Shown here in pieces: positions 16,955-25,156 of a DNA stretch of 49,137 bases. Positions within the stretch are counted from its first letter, which is position 1, and the number at the start of each line of letters is the position of its first letter. The notes beneath the pieces are model-generated. The model had not been told where the DNA came from, did no database searches, and saw nothing but the letters and a program-made list of their open reading frames with translations. This DNA comes from an uncultured Eubacteriales bacterium (GTDB lineage Bacteria > Bacillota > Clostridia > Oscillospirales > Oscillospiraceae). The stretch lies in NCBI GenBank assembly GCA_900546915.1, contig UREY01000016.1, positions 1 to 49,137 of the forward strand, written 5' to 3'. The translations under genes and the position numbers were made by a program.

Positions 16955-18172
16955 ATGAATGAACTCATTGCGTTGGCGCTGCGCCGGGCGGGGGTAGGGA
17001 CTCTGGCGGAATTTCAGGCGCTTCAGGGACTGCCCCAGACCGGGATCGACGACCCGGAGACCCGGGCGGCGCTGGAGCCCTATCTGCTGGGTTACCGGAC
17101 CGTTCAGCTGCAGCCCGGCGAGACCTTCTGGACGCTGGCGGAGCGCTACGGCGCCACTACCCAGGCCATTGCCACAGCCAATCCCACGCTAGACCCGGAC
17201 CGGCTTACCGTGGGGGAGACCGTGCGGATTCCCCTGAATTTCCCGGTGGTTCCCACGGATGTCCCCATGACGTCCGACCTGTGCAGCCTGTGCATACGCG
17301 GCATAGTGGGGCGGTATCCCTTCTGTGAAATGGAGACTCTCACGACCACGGCCTTTGGCCGGCCGGTGGAGGCGCTGCAACTGGGCACGGGGCCGAGGCG
17401 GGTTTTGTATACCGCAGCCCACCATGCCAACGAGTGGATTACGGCCACCCTGCTGCTGGCCTTTGCCGAGGACCTGGCCCGGGCGATTGCCGCAGGGACC
17501 GTCATCGGCGGCTATTCCGCCCGCCTGTTGTCCCAGGTTGCGTCTATTTATCTGGTTCCCATGGTAGATCCCGACGGCGTGGATCTGGTGACCGGCGTTC
17601 TGCCGGTGGGGAGCACGGATTATGCCTTTGCCAGAAGCCTGGCCTCCTTCTATCCCGACATTCCGTTTCCGGACGGGTGGAAGGCCAATTTGCTGGGCGT
17701 GGATTTGAATCTGAACTATCCTGCCGGCTGGGAGATGGCCCGGAGAATCAAGTTCGGCCAGGGCTTCACCCGTCCCGGCCCCCGGGATTTCGTAGGCAGA
17801 GCGCCCCTGAATCAGCGGGAAACTCAGGCGTTGGCCCGATATACCCAGAGGCTGGACCCGGCGCTGGTTTTGGCCTACCACAGTCAGGGCGAGGTCATTT
17901 ACTGGCAGTTTCAGGATATTTACGTACCCGGCGCCCAGGAGCTGGGCGAAAAATTCGCCGCCCTCAGCGGCTATGCCCTGGAGGAGACGCCGTATAATTC
18001 CTCCTTTGCCGGCTATAAGGATTGGTTCATCCAGGAGTACCGGCGGCCCGGCTTTACCATTGAAGTGGGCCAGGGCGTCAACCCTTTGCCCCTGAGTCAA
18101 TTTCCGCAAATTTATAACGCCAACCTGCCCATTCTCACCACTGCGGCCTATCCCCAGGAGCAGACGCCGTAG
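16955..18172 (+). CDS. M14-family peptidase with LysM domain
   Basis: A 405-residue protein with three parts: a short peptidoglycan-binding-like N-terminus (residues 1-45), a LysM domain (about 49-95) and an M14 carboxypeptidase domain (about 120-400). Zinc ligands H157 and E160 (HANE) and H309, and catalytic E370 (TIEVGQG), are visible. The LNLNYPAGWE segment matches the ENP1/YqgT group, which cleaves gamma-D-glutamyl-meso-diaminopimelate bonds in peptidoglycan. No signal peptide is seen, as in several members that act in sporulating cells or on recycled muropeptides. GGAGG lies 8 bases before the ATG. Confidence 0.88.
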   Translation: MNELIALALRRAGVGTLAEFQALQGLPQTGIDDPETRAALEPYLLGYRTVQLQPGETFWTLAERYGATTQAIATANPTLDPDRLTVGETVRIPLNFPVVPTDVPMTSDLCSLCIRGIVGRYPFCEMETLTTTAFGRPVEALQLGTGPRRVLYTAAHHANEWITATLLLAFAEDLARAIAAGTVIGGYSARLLSQVASIYLVPMVDPDGVDLVTGVLPVGSTDYAFARSLASFYPDIPFPDGWKANLLGVDLNLNYPAGWEMARRIKFGQGFTRPGPRDFVGRAPLNQRETQALARYTQRLDPALVLAYHSQGEVIYWQFQDIYVPGAQELGEKFAALSGYALEETPYNSSFAGYKDWFIQEYRRPGFTIEVGQGVNPLPLSQFPQIYNANLPILTTAAYPQEQTP

Positions 18173-18200
18173 CCCGGCGCCCTGGAGGCAGGACCCGGCC

Positions 18201-18229
18201 TTGCGGCGGCGGAAAAATCGTGGTATACT
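18201..18229 (+). promoter_or_regulatory. Promoter for DUF362/HAD pair
   Basis: TTGCGG, 17 bases, TATACT, about 30 bases before the DUF362 start. Confidence 0.5.
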
Positions 18230-18260
18230 GACACCTGCAAAATCAACAGGGAGGATGCCT

Positions 18261-19418
18261 ATGCCATACGATGTTTCCGTCGCCGCTTGCGGCACATACG
18301 CCCCGGCAGATTGCCGCCGGGCCCTGGAGGAGGTTCTGGAGCCACTGGGCGGCCTGGCGTGGGTCAAGCCCGGTATGCGCGTGGCAGTCAAAGCAAATTT
18401 GGTGGCGGGCATGGCGCCGGAGCGGGCCGCCACCACCCATCCGGCGCTGCTGCTCGCCCTGACGCAGCTTCTCCGGGAGCGGGGCGCGCATGTGGTGATT
18501 GGGGACAGCCCCGGCGGCCTGTACACCGCTGCATTTGTAGAAAAGATTTATAAGGCCGCCGGCTTATATCCGGTGGAAGCCGCCGGGGCGGAGTTGAACC
18601 GGAACTTTGCCCAGGCGCAGGCCGTGTTTCCCCAGGCCTACGTGGCCAAGACCTTTTGTTATACCCAATACCTGACAGAGGCGGATGCCGTCATCAATTT
18701 CTGTAAGCTGAAAAGTCACGGTATGATGGGCATGTCGGCCGCAGTCAAGAATCTGTTCGGGGCCATCCCCGGTACGTTAAAGCCGGAGTACCACTTTCGC
18801 TATCCGGACCCCAGGGACTTCGCTAGGATGCTGGTGGATCTAAACGCGTATTTCCGGCCGGTGCTTCACATCGTGGACGCAGTCATGGCCATGGAGGGCA
18901 ACGGCCCGACCCAGGGGACGCCCCGCCCCATGGGCGCTTTGCTGGCCTCTCAAAGCTCGCACCAGCTGGACCTGGCCTGCGCTTGGCTCATCGGGCTGGA
19001 ACGAAGCCGGGTTCCCACCCTGGAAGCCGCCCTGGAGCGGCAGTGGGTTCCCCCCAAAGTGGAGGACCTCCGCATCGCGGGAGATCTGGCCCGGTTTCGC
19101 GCCGCAGATTTCCAGAAACTGGAAACCCCCAGCAGCCTGCTGTTTCGCGGCCGTCGGGGAACGGGCTGGGAAAAGCTGCAGGGTAAGCTCATCCAGAAGC
19201 TTTTGGGCGCCAGGCCCCAGGTGTCCCCGGAGCGGTGTATCGGCTGCGGCAAATGCGCCGGTTTGTGTCCGGCCAAGGCCATTGTGATGACAAACGGCCG
19301 CCCCGATATCCGCCGCGCCGCCTGCATCCGCTGCTTTTGCTGCCAGGAATTCTGCCCGGTGGGCGCCATGGAGGTCCGACGCACCGCCATTGCCAAAATC
19401 TTAAACCGTCAGGAATGA
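18261..19418 (+). CDS. DUF362 domain protein with C-terminal 2x[4Fe-4S] ferredoxin
   Basis: A 385-residue protein. Residues 1-290 match the DUF362 fold, with conserved KANLV, GDSPGG and the KSHGMMGMSAAVKNLFG segment. The C-terminus has two 4Fe-4S motifs, CIGCGKCAGLCP and CIRCFCCQEFCP. Proteins of this type are common in anaerobes and are thought to be iron-sulfur oxidoreductases, but the reaction is unknown. The ATG at 18261 is preferred because GGGAGG precedes it by 6 bases; the ATG at 18255 would overlap the site. The next gene begins 3 bases after its stop. Confidence 0.88.
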   Translation: MPYDVSVAACGTYAPADCRRALEEVLEPLGGLAWVKPGMRVAVKANLVAGMAPERAATTHPALLLALTQLLRERGAHVVIGDSPGGLYTAAFVEKIYKAAGLYPVEAAGAELNRNFAQAQAVFPQAYVAKTFCYTQYLTEADAVINFCKLKSHGMMGMSAAVKNLFGAIPGTLKPEYHFRYPDPRDFARMLVDLNAYFRPVLHIVDAVMAMEGNGPTQGTPRPMGALLASQSSHQLDLACAWLIGLERSRVPTLEAALERQWVPPKVEDLRIAGDLARFRAADFQKLETPSSLLFRGRRGTGWEKLQGKLIQKLLGARPQVSPERCIGCGKCAGLCPAKAIVMTNGRPDIRRAACIRCFCCQEFCPVGAMEVRRTAIAKILNRQE

Positions 19419-19421
19419 ATT

Positions 19422-20210
19422 ATGAGAAAAATTGTATTTTTTGACATCGACGGCACGCTTGTGGACGATGCCACCCAAATTCTGCCGGACAGCGCGGGCC
19501 GGGCTGTGGAAGCGCTGCGAGAGCGTGGCCATCTGGCTGTTCTCAACACCGGCAGGCCCCGCAGTCACATCGACCCCCGGCTTTTAACCTGGACCTGGGA
19601 CGGCTGCATCTCCGGCTGCGGCATGGAGGTACAGGCCGGAGGCCGGACGCTTCACCGGGTTCTCCCGGAGGCTGCCGTGTGCCGCAGAATGCGGGACCTG
19701 ATTCGCGCCTGCCGCCTGGACGTGCTGTTTGAGGTTTCCGGCGGCCTGATTCTGGACGGGACCCGTCCCCAGGGGCCTCAGGTCCGGCTGGAAGCGGACC
19801 GGATGCGGGCGAAGGGCTTTTCCGTCACGGAAGACCCGGACAGGCCGGACTTCTGCTTTGAAAAATTTGTCGTCTTCCATCCGGATGGGGGAGACCTGGC
19901 CCGGTTCCAGTCGGAGGCAAGCCGCGATTTCACCCTCATCGACCGGGGCGGCGGCATGACGGAGGCCGTTTTGCAGGGCAGCAGCAAGTCCACCGGAATC
20001 CGGCTGCTTTTGCAGCACTTCGGCCTCTGTCCCCAGGATGCCGTTGCCTTCGGGGACAGCACCAACGACATTCCCATGTTCCAATGCGTATCCACGCCCA
20101 TTGCCATGGGCGGCTGCCCGGAGGTCGTCCGGCGTGCCGCCGTGTATACCACTGCCTCGGTGCTGGAGGACGGAATCTGGAATGGACTGCGCCGTTTTGG
20201 ACTTATTTAA
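19422..20210 (+). CDS. HAD-superfamily hydrolase, Cof-type
   Basis: A 262-residue phosphatase-like protein. Motif I is DIDGTLVDD (nucleophile D8, acid/base D10), motif II is LNTGRP, Lys is in GSSKSTGI, and motif IV is GDSTNDIPMF. The C2-type cap between motifs II and III places it in the Cof/YbiV group, which hydrolyses sugar phosphates, FMN or pyridoxal phosphate. The individual substrate is not predictable. It is co-transcribed with the DUF362 gene, 3 bases apart. Confidence 0.93.
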   Translation: MRKIVFFDIDGTLVDDATQILPDSAGRAVEALRERGHLAVLNTGRPRSHIDPRLLTWTWDGCISGCGMEVQAGGRTLHRVLPEAAVCRRMRDLIRACRLDVLFEVSGGLILDGTRPQGPQVRLEADRMRAKGFSVTEDPDRPDFCFEKFVVFHPDGGDLARFQSEASRDFTLIDRGGGMTEAVLQGSSKSTGIRLLLQHFGLCPQDAVAFGDSTNDIPMFQCVSTPIAMGGCPEVVRRAAVYTTASVLEDGIWNGLRRFGLI

Positions 20211-20543
20211 GTTGAAACGTGCCCGCCGGGGTAACATGGCGCTGCCCCTGTGCGAACGGTAGCGGACGGTAGTTTTCCTGCTGAGGTGGAGTATACACCG
20301 TCAAGAGCTTTTAATATGCGTATTTGCTCCCACGGTTTTCCCCGGGATTCCCAATGAAATGATCGGGAAGCTTGGGGGGAAGCCGTGGGAGCTCCTGAAG
20401 GGAGCACCGGCGTTTTAGAAGTAAAACAGAAAATTAGGTGAGCAATCGGGAGACATGCCTGTGCCCGACCTGCCGCAATTTCTTGTTTACATCCTGGATT
20501 TCCGGTGCTACAATAGCTCTATGTCGCGAAAGGAGTTCCATTC
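20211..20543. other. Intergenic region with long hairpin, no gene
   Basis: Between the HAD gene and the SEDS gene there is no plausible ORF with a ribosome site. The region contains a 67-base hairpin: GCTCCCACGG (20326-20335) pairs with CCGTGGGAGC (20383-20392), with inner CCCC/GGGG and TTCCC/GGGAA steps. A second dyad, TCGGG/CCCGA, lies near 20447-20469. The SEDS promoter follows. It may be a terminator complex, a small RNA or a structured element of unknown type; there is no T-run after the hairpin. Confidence 0.4.
20486..20514 (+). promoter_or_regulatory. Promoter for SEDS gene
   Basis: TTTACA, 17 bases, TACAAT; start expected near 20521, about 23 bases before the ATG. Confidence 0.75.
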
Positions 20544-21707
20544 ATGCAGAGAATTGTCCGCATTCTGCAGAATTTCTGTAAAAAGGGAGACTGGATGCTG
20601 CTGTTTTTTTGCCTGCTGGCCACAGGCTTCGGGTGTGTGATGATCTCCAGCGCCACCCATTATATGGGCAGCAGCCGGTTCCTCACCGTGCAGCTGGCGG
20701 CTACGGCGCTGGGTGTGCTGTGCTATGTGCTGCTGACCTCCCTGGATTTGGAGTCCCTGGCGGAGCACAAGGAGCTTCTTTTTCTCTTTAATGCTCTATT
20801 GCTGCTTTTGCTGATTCCCTTCGGCACCGACGGCGGCACGGGCAACCGGAGCTGGCTGGACCTGCCCGGTTTCCCGGTGAATATCCAGCCTGCGGAGATT
20901 TGTAAGATCACCTTTACCATCCTTTTGGCCAAGGTGATGCAGACCCATCAAAGCCGCATTTCCTCCCCCCGGTCTGTATTGGCCATGGCCTTTCAGCTGA
21001 TTTTCCTGGTGGGCCTCAATATGGTCCTGTCCCGGGATGCCGGCGTTTCCCTGATCTTTGTGTTTATCTTCCTGGTGATGGCCTTTGTAGGCGGGGTCAA
21101 GCTGTGGTGGTTTTTGGGGGGCTTTGCAGCCCTTGCCGCTGCGGTGCCGTATGTCTGGACGCATCTGATGCAGGACTACCAGAAAAACCGGATTTTGGTG
21201 ATTTTCGACCCGACCATTGACCCGGAGGGCCTGGATGAGCGGTGGCATTTTGCCCAGAGCCTCCGGTCCCTCACAGGAGGCGGCCTGTCCGGTCAGGGGC
21301 TGTTCCACGGCAGCCGTACCCAGGTGGGCGCGTTGAACGCGCAGCATACGGATTTTATTTTTTCCGCCATCGGCGAGGAGCTGGGCCTGCTGGGCTGCGC
21401 GTTTACCCTGGTGCTTCTGGGCGCGGTGGTGTTCCGGGTGATTTATGTGGGCCTGAAGACGCCGGATTATCTGAGCCGTCTGGTTTGCTTGGGGACCGGC
21501 GCAGCGCTGATTTTCCAGATCTGCGTCAATGTGGGCATGTGCCTGGGCTTAATGCCGGTCATCGGCCTGACGCTCCCCTTTATCAGCTACGGCGGCAGCT
21601 CCATTGTCTCTTTGTTTTTGGCCATGGGGGTCGTCTCCAGCGTCCATGCCCATCCCAGGCCGGAAATTCGAAGCCGGTACGTCCGACCACCCCTGCAGGG
21701 GCTGTAA
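20544..21707 (+). CDS. SEDS-family protein (FtsW/RodA/SpoVE)
   Basis: A 387-residue polytopic membrane protein with about ten helices. It carries SEDS family motifs: NIQPAEICKI after the third or fourth helix, the ERWHFAQSLRSLTGGGLSGQG loop, HTDFIFSAIGEELG, and GLTLPFISYGGSS near the C-terminus. SEDS proteins polymerise lipid II into glycan strands with a class B PBP. RodA, FtsW and SpoVE cannot be told apart reliably here; the loop sequence and isolated position fit RodA-like or accessory copies. AAAGGAG lies 10 bases before the ATG. Confidence 0.92.
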   Translation: MQRIVRILQNFCKKGDWMLLFFCLLATGFGCVMISSATHYMGSSRFLTVQLAATALGVLCYVLLTSLDLESLAEHKELLFLFNALLLLLLIPFGTDGGTGNRSWLDLPGFPVNIQPAEICKITFTILLAKVMQTHQSRISSPRSVLAMAFQLIFLVGLNMVLSRDAGVSLIFVFIFLVMAFVGGVKLWWFLGGFAALAAAVPYVWTHLMQDYQKNRILVIFDPTIDPEGLDERWHFAQSLRSLTGGGLSGQGLFHGSRTQVGALNAQHTDFIFSAIGEELGLLGCAFTLVLLGAVVFRVIYVGLKTPDYLSRLVCLGTGAALIFQICVNVGMCLGLMPVIGLTLPFISYGGSSIVSLFLAMGVVSSVHAHPRPEIRSRYVRPPLQGL

Positions 21708-21735
21708 AATCCAACCATATGCAAATAGAAAAATG

Positions 21736-21794
21736 AGATGCTCCCTCTAGACAGACCGTTTTGAATTTCACGGTCTGTCGTGGTGGGAGCATCT
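21736..21794. terminator. Bidirectional terminator between SEDS gene and rqcH
   Basis: Nested stem: AGATGCTCCC (21736-21745) with GGGAGCATCT (21785-21794), and inside it GACAGACCGT with ACGGTCTGTC (21750-21759, 21770-21779). It lies between convergent genes. Confidence 0.8.
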
Positions 21795-21811
21795 TGTGCT
21801 GTTGGCCGGGG

Positions 21812-23593
21812 CTATCCGGGCTTTCCTGGACGGGGTGCGGGCCCGGTTTCCCCGTTGAGCTTCTGCGCCAGGTCGGGCTCAGGGGTGACATAGACGGTGC
21901 GGTATTGGGTGTAAATGACCATCCCCGGTTTGGCGCCTCCGGGCTTCTTCACGTAGCGCACCGGCGTCACGTCCACGGCGACGTTTTGCCCCTGTCGGCC
22001 CTGGGAGAACCAGGCTGCCAGCTGGGCGGCCTGAGTGATGGTGGCATCCGGCGGCTGGACCCCGGTCCAGGGAAGGATGACGTGACTGCCGTGCAGCTTC
22101 TGCACGTGGAGCCACAGGTCGTTTTTCTGGGCCAGCTTGAGAGTCAGCTCGTCGTTCTGCCGGTTGTTCCGGCCGACATAAATGGGGTAGCCGTCGGTGG
22201 AGACGAAGCGCATAGGCCGAGAAGGGGCCTGCTTCATCCGCCGGCGGCCGGCTTCCGGCCGGAGGTAGCCTCCGGCGGCCAGCTCCTGCTTGATTTCCTC
22301 CAGCTCACCGTCGGTTTCGGCCCGGTCCAGCTCGTCCAGTACGCTGTTCAGGTATTCCAGCTCCGTCCGGCCCAGCTCCAGCTGGCGGGTCAGCTCTTTC
22401 TCCGCGTTTTTGGCTTTGGCGTAGTCCTTATAGTATTTTGCCGCATTCTGCTGCGGCGACAGCAGGGGGGACAGAGCAATTTGAATGGGCCTCAGCTCCG
22501 GGTCATAAAAATTCTCCGCAGTGAGAACCGTCTGGCCCTTGGAGATGAGGTGGAGATTGGCCGTCACCAGGTCGCCCATTTGGCGCAGGCGCTCCCGATC
22601 CCGGGCTGCGGTGAGCTCCTTGTTTTGGACGGCCATTTTCCGCGTGATCCGGTCCCGAAGGTTTTGCACGGTCCGCCGGACCGACTGGGCCTTCTGGCGC
22701 ATGGCGTCCCGCCGGTCCCGAAGGGTGTAAAACCGGTCCAAAAGGGCGCCGAAGGAGTCCAGCCTGACACAGGAGAAGCCGGGGCCGTATTGCACGATGG
22801 GCACGAAGGCATATGCCTTGGGCGTCCCATCTGCCTGGCTCAGGAGATACGGCTGCCCCACAGGCAGGCAGGTTTGGAAATATTCCGCCAAACGCCGGGC
22901 TGCGGCAGGCTTGTCCGCCGCTTCCAGCCGCCCGTCCGGGTCGCCCAAACAGAACAGAGCGGCCTCCCGGCACACCAGGGGGGACAGGCCGCCGAAGGTA
23001 TCCAGAAGACGGTCGGCCAGCCGGTCTGGGCCGGACTCGGTTAGAAGCGCCAGGGCTTCTTCTGCGGTCAGGCCGTCGGGGCGGCGCTTGGCCACCGGCT
23101 CAGGCTCCTGATAGTACAGCCCCGGCAGGGCCTGGCGCTTGGCCGAATCGTCCAGGCCCACCCGGCGCAGACAGTCCAGGATGCGCCCGGCTGCGTCCAG
23201 CAGGTACACGTTGGTAGTCCGTCCCATGAGCTCAGCCACCAGGGTTCGCTCTACCTGGTCGCCCATTTCGTCGGTGCACTGGAAGGTAAGCCGGACCAGC
23301 CGCTCCATAGGGGGCTGCTCGATGCGGCTTAACCGGCCTCCGGACAGGTGCTTGCGCAAAAGCATACAGAACATGGGGGGCTGGTCCGGATTTTCCGGAT
23401 TGGCGCCTGTGAGGTGGAGCCGGGGCGCGGTGGGATTGGCGGCGATCAAAAGCCGCTGCCGCCCGGCGGCGCACCGCAGGAGCAAAATCAGGGTATCCCG
23501 GGCAGGCTGGTGAATTTTCTCCACCCGGGTCCCCAGGGCTTGAGCCCGGAGCTCCTCCAGAACTCCGGTTAAGAAATAAGCATCAAATGCCAT
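21812..23593 (-). CDS. rqcH: NFACT-family protein RqcH (ribosome quality control)
   Basis: A 593-residue NFACT protein. The order is NFACT-N (residues 1 to about 230, beginning [15 protein letters not shown]), a long coiled coil (about 270-430, rich in Arg, Lys, Glu and Gln), and NFACT-R (about 450-575, with GYPIYVGRNNRQNDELTLK and DLWLHVQKLHGSHVIL). RqcH binds 50S subunits carrying stalled peptidyl-tRNA and adds C-terminal alanine tails for degradation. Older annotation calls this family a fibronectin-binding protein. It overlaps mrnC by 11 bases, pairing ribosome rescue with rRNA maturation. Confidence 0.93.
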   Translation of the reverse strand: MAFDAYFLTGVLEELRAQALGTRVEKIHQPARDTLILLLRCAAGRQRLLIAANPTAPRLHLTGANPENPDQPPMFCMLLRKHLSGGRLSRIEQPPMERLVRLTFQCTDEMGDQVERTLVAELMGRTTNVYLLDAAGRILDCLRRVGLDDSAKRQALPGLYYQEPEPVAKRRPDGLTAEEALALLTESGPDRLADRLLDTFGGLSPLVCREAALFCLGDPDGRLEAADKPAAARRLAEYFQTCLPVGQPYLLSQADGTPKAYAFVPIVQYGPGFSCVRLDSFGALLDRFYTLRDRRDAMRQKAQSVRRTVQNLRDRITRKMAVQNKELTAARDRERLRQMGDLVTANLHLISKGQTVLTAENFYDPELRPIQIALSPLLSPQQNAAKYYKDYAKAKNAEKELTRQLELGRTELEYLNSVLDELDRAETDGELEEIKQELAAGGYLRPEAGRRRMKQAPSRPMRFVSTDGYPIYVGRNNRQNDELTLKLAQKNDLWLHVQKLHGSHVILPWTGVQPPDATITQAAQLAAWFSQGRQGQNVAVDVTPVRYVKKPGGAKPGMVIYTQYRTVYVTPEPDLAQKLNGETGPAPRPGKPG

Positions 23594-23996
23594 ATAGTTC
23601 CTCCATCACGGTCACAAACAGCTGATTAATGCGTTGGGTCTTCCCCTCCAGGAACAGGTGCCCAAAGAGGCACTCCAGGCCGGTGGCCCGGGCGTATTCC
23701 TTGGCGGTGGCGTTTTTGGGCACGGCATGGGGGTGAGCGTTGCGTCCCCGGCGGTAGATGTCCCGCTCCTCCGGGGTCAGGAGGGGCTCCAGGTGTTCTA
23801 CAAAGCGGGACTGTGCCGGGGCCGATACATAGGACACCGTCTCCCGGTGCAGATTCTGCGCCTTGGTCCGGCCGTGGCCGCAGAGCCAGCTGCGGACCAG
23901 CAGTTCAAACACGCCGTCTCCCATATGCGCCAGGCCCAGGGCCGAAATGGCGTTCACCTGCCGCCGGTCCATTTCCATGGCGAAGTAATTTTCCAC
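23583..23996 (-). CDS. mrnC: Mini-ribonuclease III
   Basis: A 137-residue RNase III catalytic domain without the double-stranded RNA-binding domain, which is the Mini-III form that matures the 23S rRNA ends in Gram-positive bacteria. The signature [17 protein letters not shown] has the Asp and Glu of the active site. GTG at 23996 is chosen as start because AAGGAGG lies 6 bases upstream and the family starts ENYF; downstream ATGs at 23978 and 23972 lack such a site. The gene overlaps rqcH and has its own promoter. Confidence 0.93.
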   Translation of the reverse strand: MENYFAMEMDRRQVNAISALGLAHMGDGVFELLVRSWLCGHGRTKAQNLHRETVSYVSAPAQSRFVEHLEPLLTPEERDIYRRGRNAHPHAVPKNATAKEYARATGLECLFGHLFLEGKTQRINQLFVTVMEELYGI

Positions 23997-24028
23997 GTTT
24001 GGCCTCCTTCCGGAGAGATCTTTCCGCC

Positions 24029-24057
24029 ATTGTACCGCAAACCCCACGCAATTGCAA
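24029..24057 (-). promoter_or_regulatory. Promoter for mrnC-rqcH
   Basis: On the minus strand TTGCAA, 17 bases, TACAAT, about 33 bases before the GTG start. Confidence 0.7.
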
Positions 24058-24101
24058 CGGCGAAAACGCGGCCGCAGAATGGGACTTTATCATACAGAAA
24101 G

Positions 24102-24130
24102 GTGACAAACCCAGGCGCATGTGATACAAT
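24102..24130 (+). promoter_or_regulatory. Promoter for uridine phosphorylase gene
   Basis: GTGACA, 17 bases, TACAAT; divergent from the mrnC promoter about 45 bases away. Confidence 0.65.
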
Positions 24131-24158
24131 GGGAGCAATTCAAATACAGGATCAGGTG

Positions 24159-24938
24159 ATGGAAATGCAAGACACCGGCAGACAGTTTCACATTCATTGT
24201 ATGGAGGGAGACGTGGGGCGCTATTGCCTGCTGCCCGGAGACCCAGGGCGGTGCGAGGCCATTGCCCGCTTTTTTGACAATCCGGTTCATGTGGGCATGA
24301 ACCGGGAGTATAATATTTATACCGGAACCTTGCTGGGACAGAAGGTCTCGGTTTGCTCTACCGGCATCGGCGGCCCTTCGGCTTCCATTGCCATGGAAGA
24401 ACTGCATAACATCGGCGCAGATACGTTTATCCGGGTGGGAACCTGCGGTGGAATCGACCTGTCTGTGGAGCCGGGGGATGTGGTGGTGGCGACGGGAGCC
24501 ATCCGGTTTGAGCATACCTCAGCAGAGTATGCCCCCCTGGAGTTCCCGGCGGTACCGGATTTCGACGTGACGGCCGCCCTGCGCCAGGCCAGCGTGCACC
24601 TGGGCTTTCGGACGCATTTGGGCGTGGTGCAGTGCAAGGATGCCTTCTATGGCCAGCACCAGCCTCAGCGGATGCCGGTTTCGTATGAGCTTTTGCAAAA
24701 GTGGGAGGCGTGGAAGCGCCTGGGGGTGAAGGCCAGCGAGATGGAGTCCGCCGCTCTGTTTGTGGTGGCCGCCGCCTTGGGAGTCCGATGCGGCAGCTGC
24801 TTCCATGTTATCTGGAATCAGGAGCGGGAAAAGGCCGGCCTGGGGCAGAATATGACGGAGGATACCTCCTCGGCAATCCGGGTGGGCGTGGAGGCGCTGA
24901 AGCTGCTCATCCGGCAGGATGAAAACCAATGCGAATAA
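24159..24938 (+). CDS. Uridine phosphorylase-like nucleoside phosphorylase
   Basis: A 259-residue NP-I family enzyme that splits nucleosides with phosphate into base and ribose-1-phosphate. Visible motifs are [12 protein letters not shown] (phosphate site), RVGTCGGI and the SEMESAALF segment with the ribose-binding Met-Glu. The length and first motif fit uridine phosphorylase better than trimeric DeoD, but the substrate is a family-level call. The ATG at 24159 is used because upstream in-frame starts overlap the -10 box. It stands alone with its own promoter. Confidence 0.9.
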   Translation: MEMQDTGRQFHIHCMEGDVGRYCLLPGDPGRCEAIARFFDNPVHVGMNREYNIYTGTLLGQKVSVCSTGIGGPSASIAMEELHNIGADTFIRVGTCGGIDLSVEPGDVVVATGAIRFEHTSAEYAPLEFPAVPDFDVTAALRQASVHLGFRTHLGVVQCKDAFYGQHQPQRMPVSYELLQKWEAWKRLGVKASEMESAALFVVAAALGVRCGSCFHVIWNQEREKAGLGQNMTEDTSSAIRVGVEALKLLIRQDENQCE

Positions 24939-25061
24939 CCGGCTTGTATTTCTAGAGCGGACAAACAGGCGCAAAATGCGGAATTTGGCGAATTGTCGGT
25001 TTTCCTCCCGAATTTGGTCTGAGATTTAGCAGAATTTTACCGGTTGGAAGACGAAAAACAG

Positions 25062-25091
25062 TTGCCTTTATCCGGCAGGAAATGTTATAAT
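25062..25091 (+). promoter_or_regulatory. Promoter for glmU-prs-pth
   Basis: TTGCCT, 18 bases, TATAAT. Start near 25098, about 60 bases before the GTG of the glmU-like gene. Confidence 0.6.
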
Positions 25092-25156
25092 AAATTCGTG
25101 CCGCCTTTTGTAGGCGGATGGAAGCTCGGATTTGCCGGGGAAAGGATGCGAAATCT

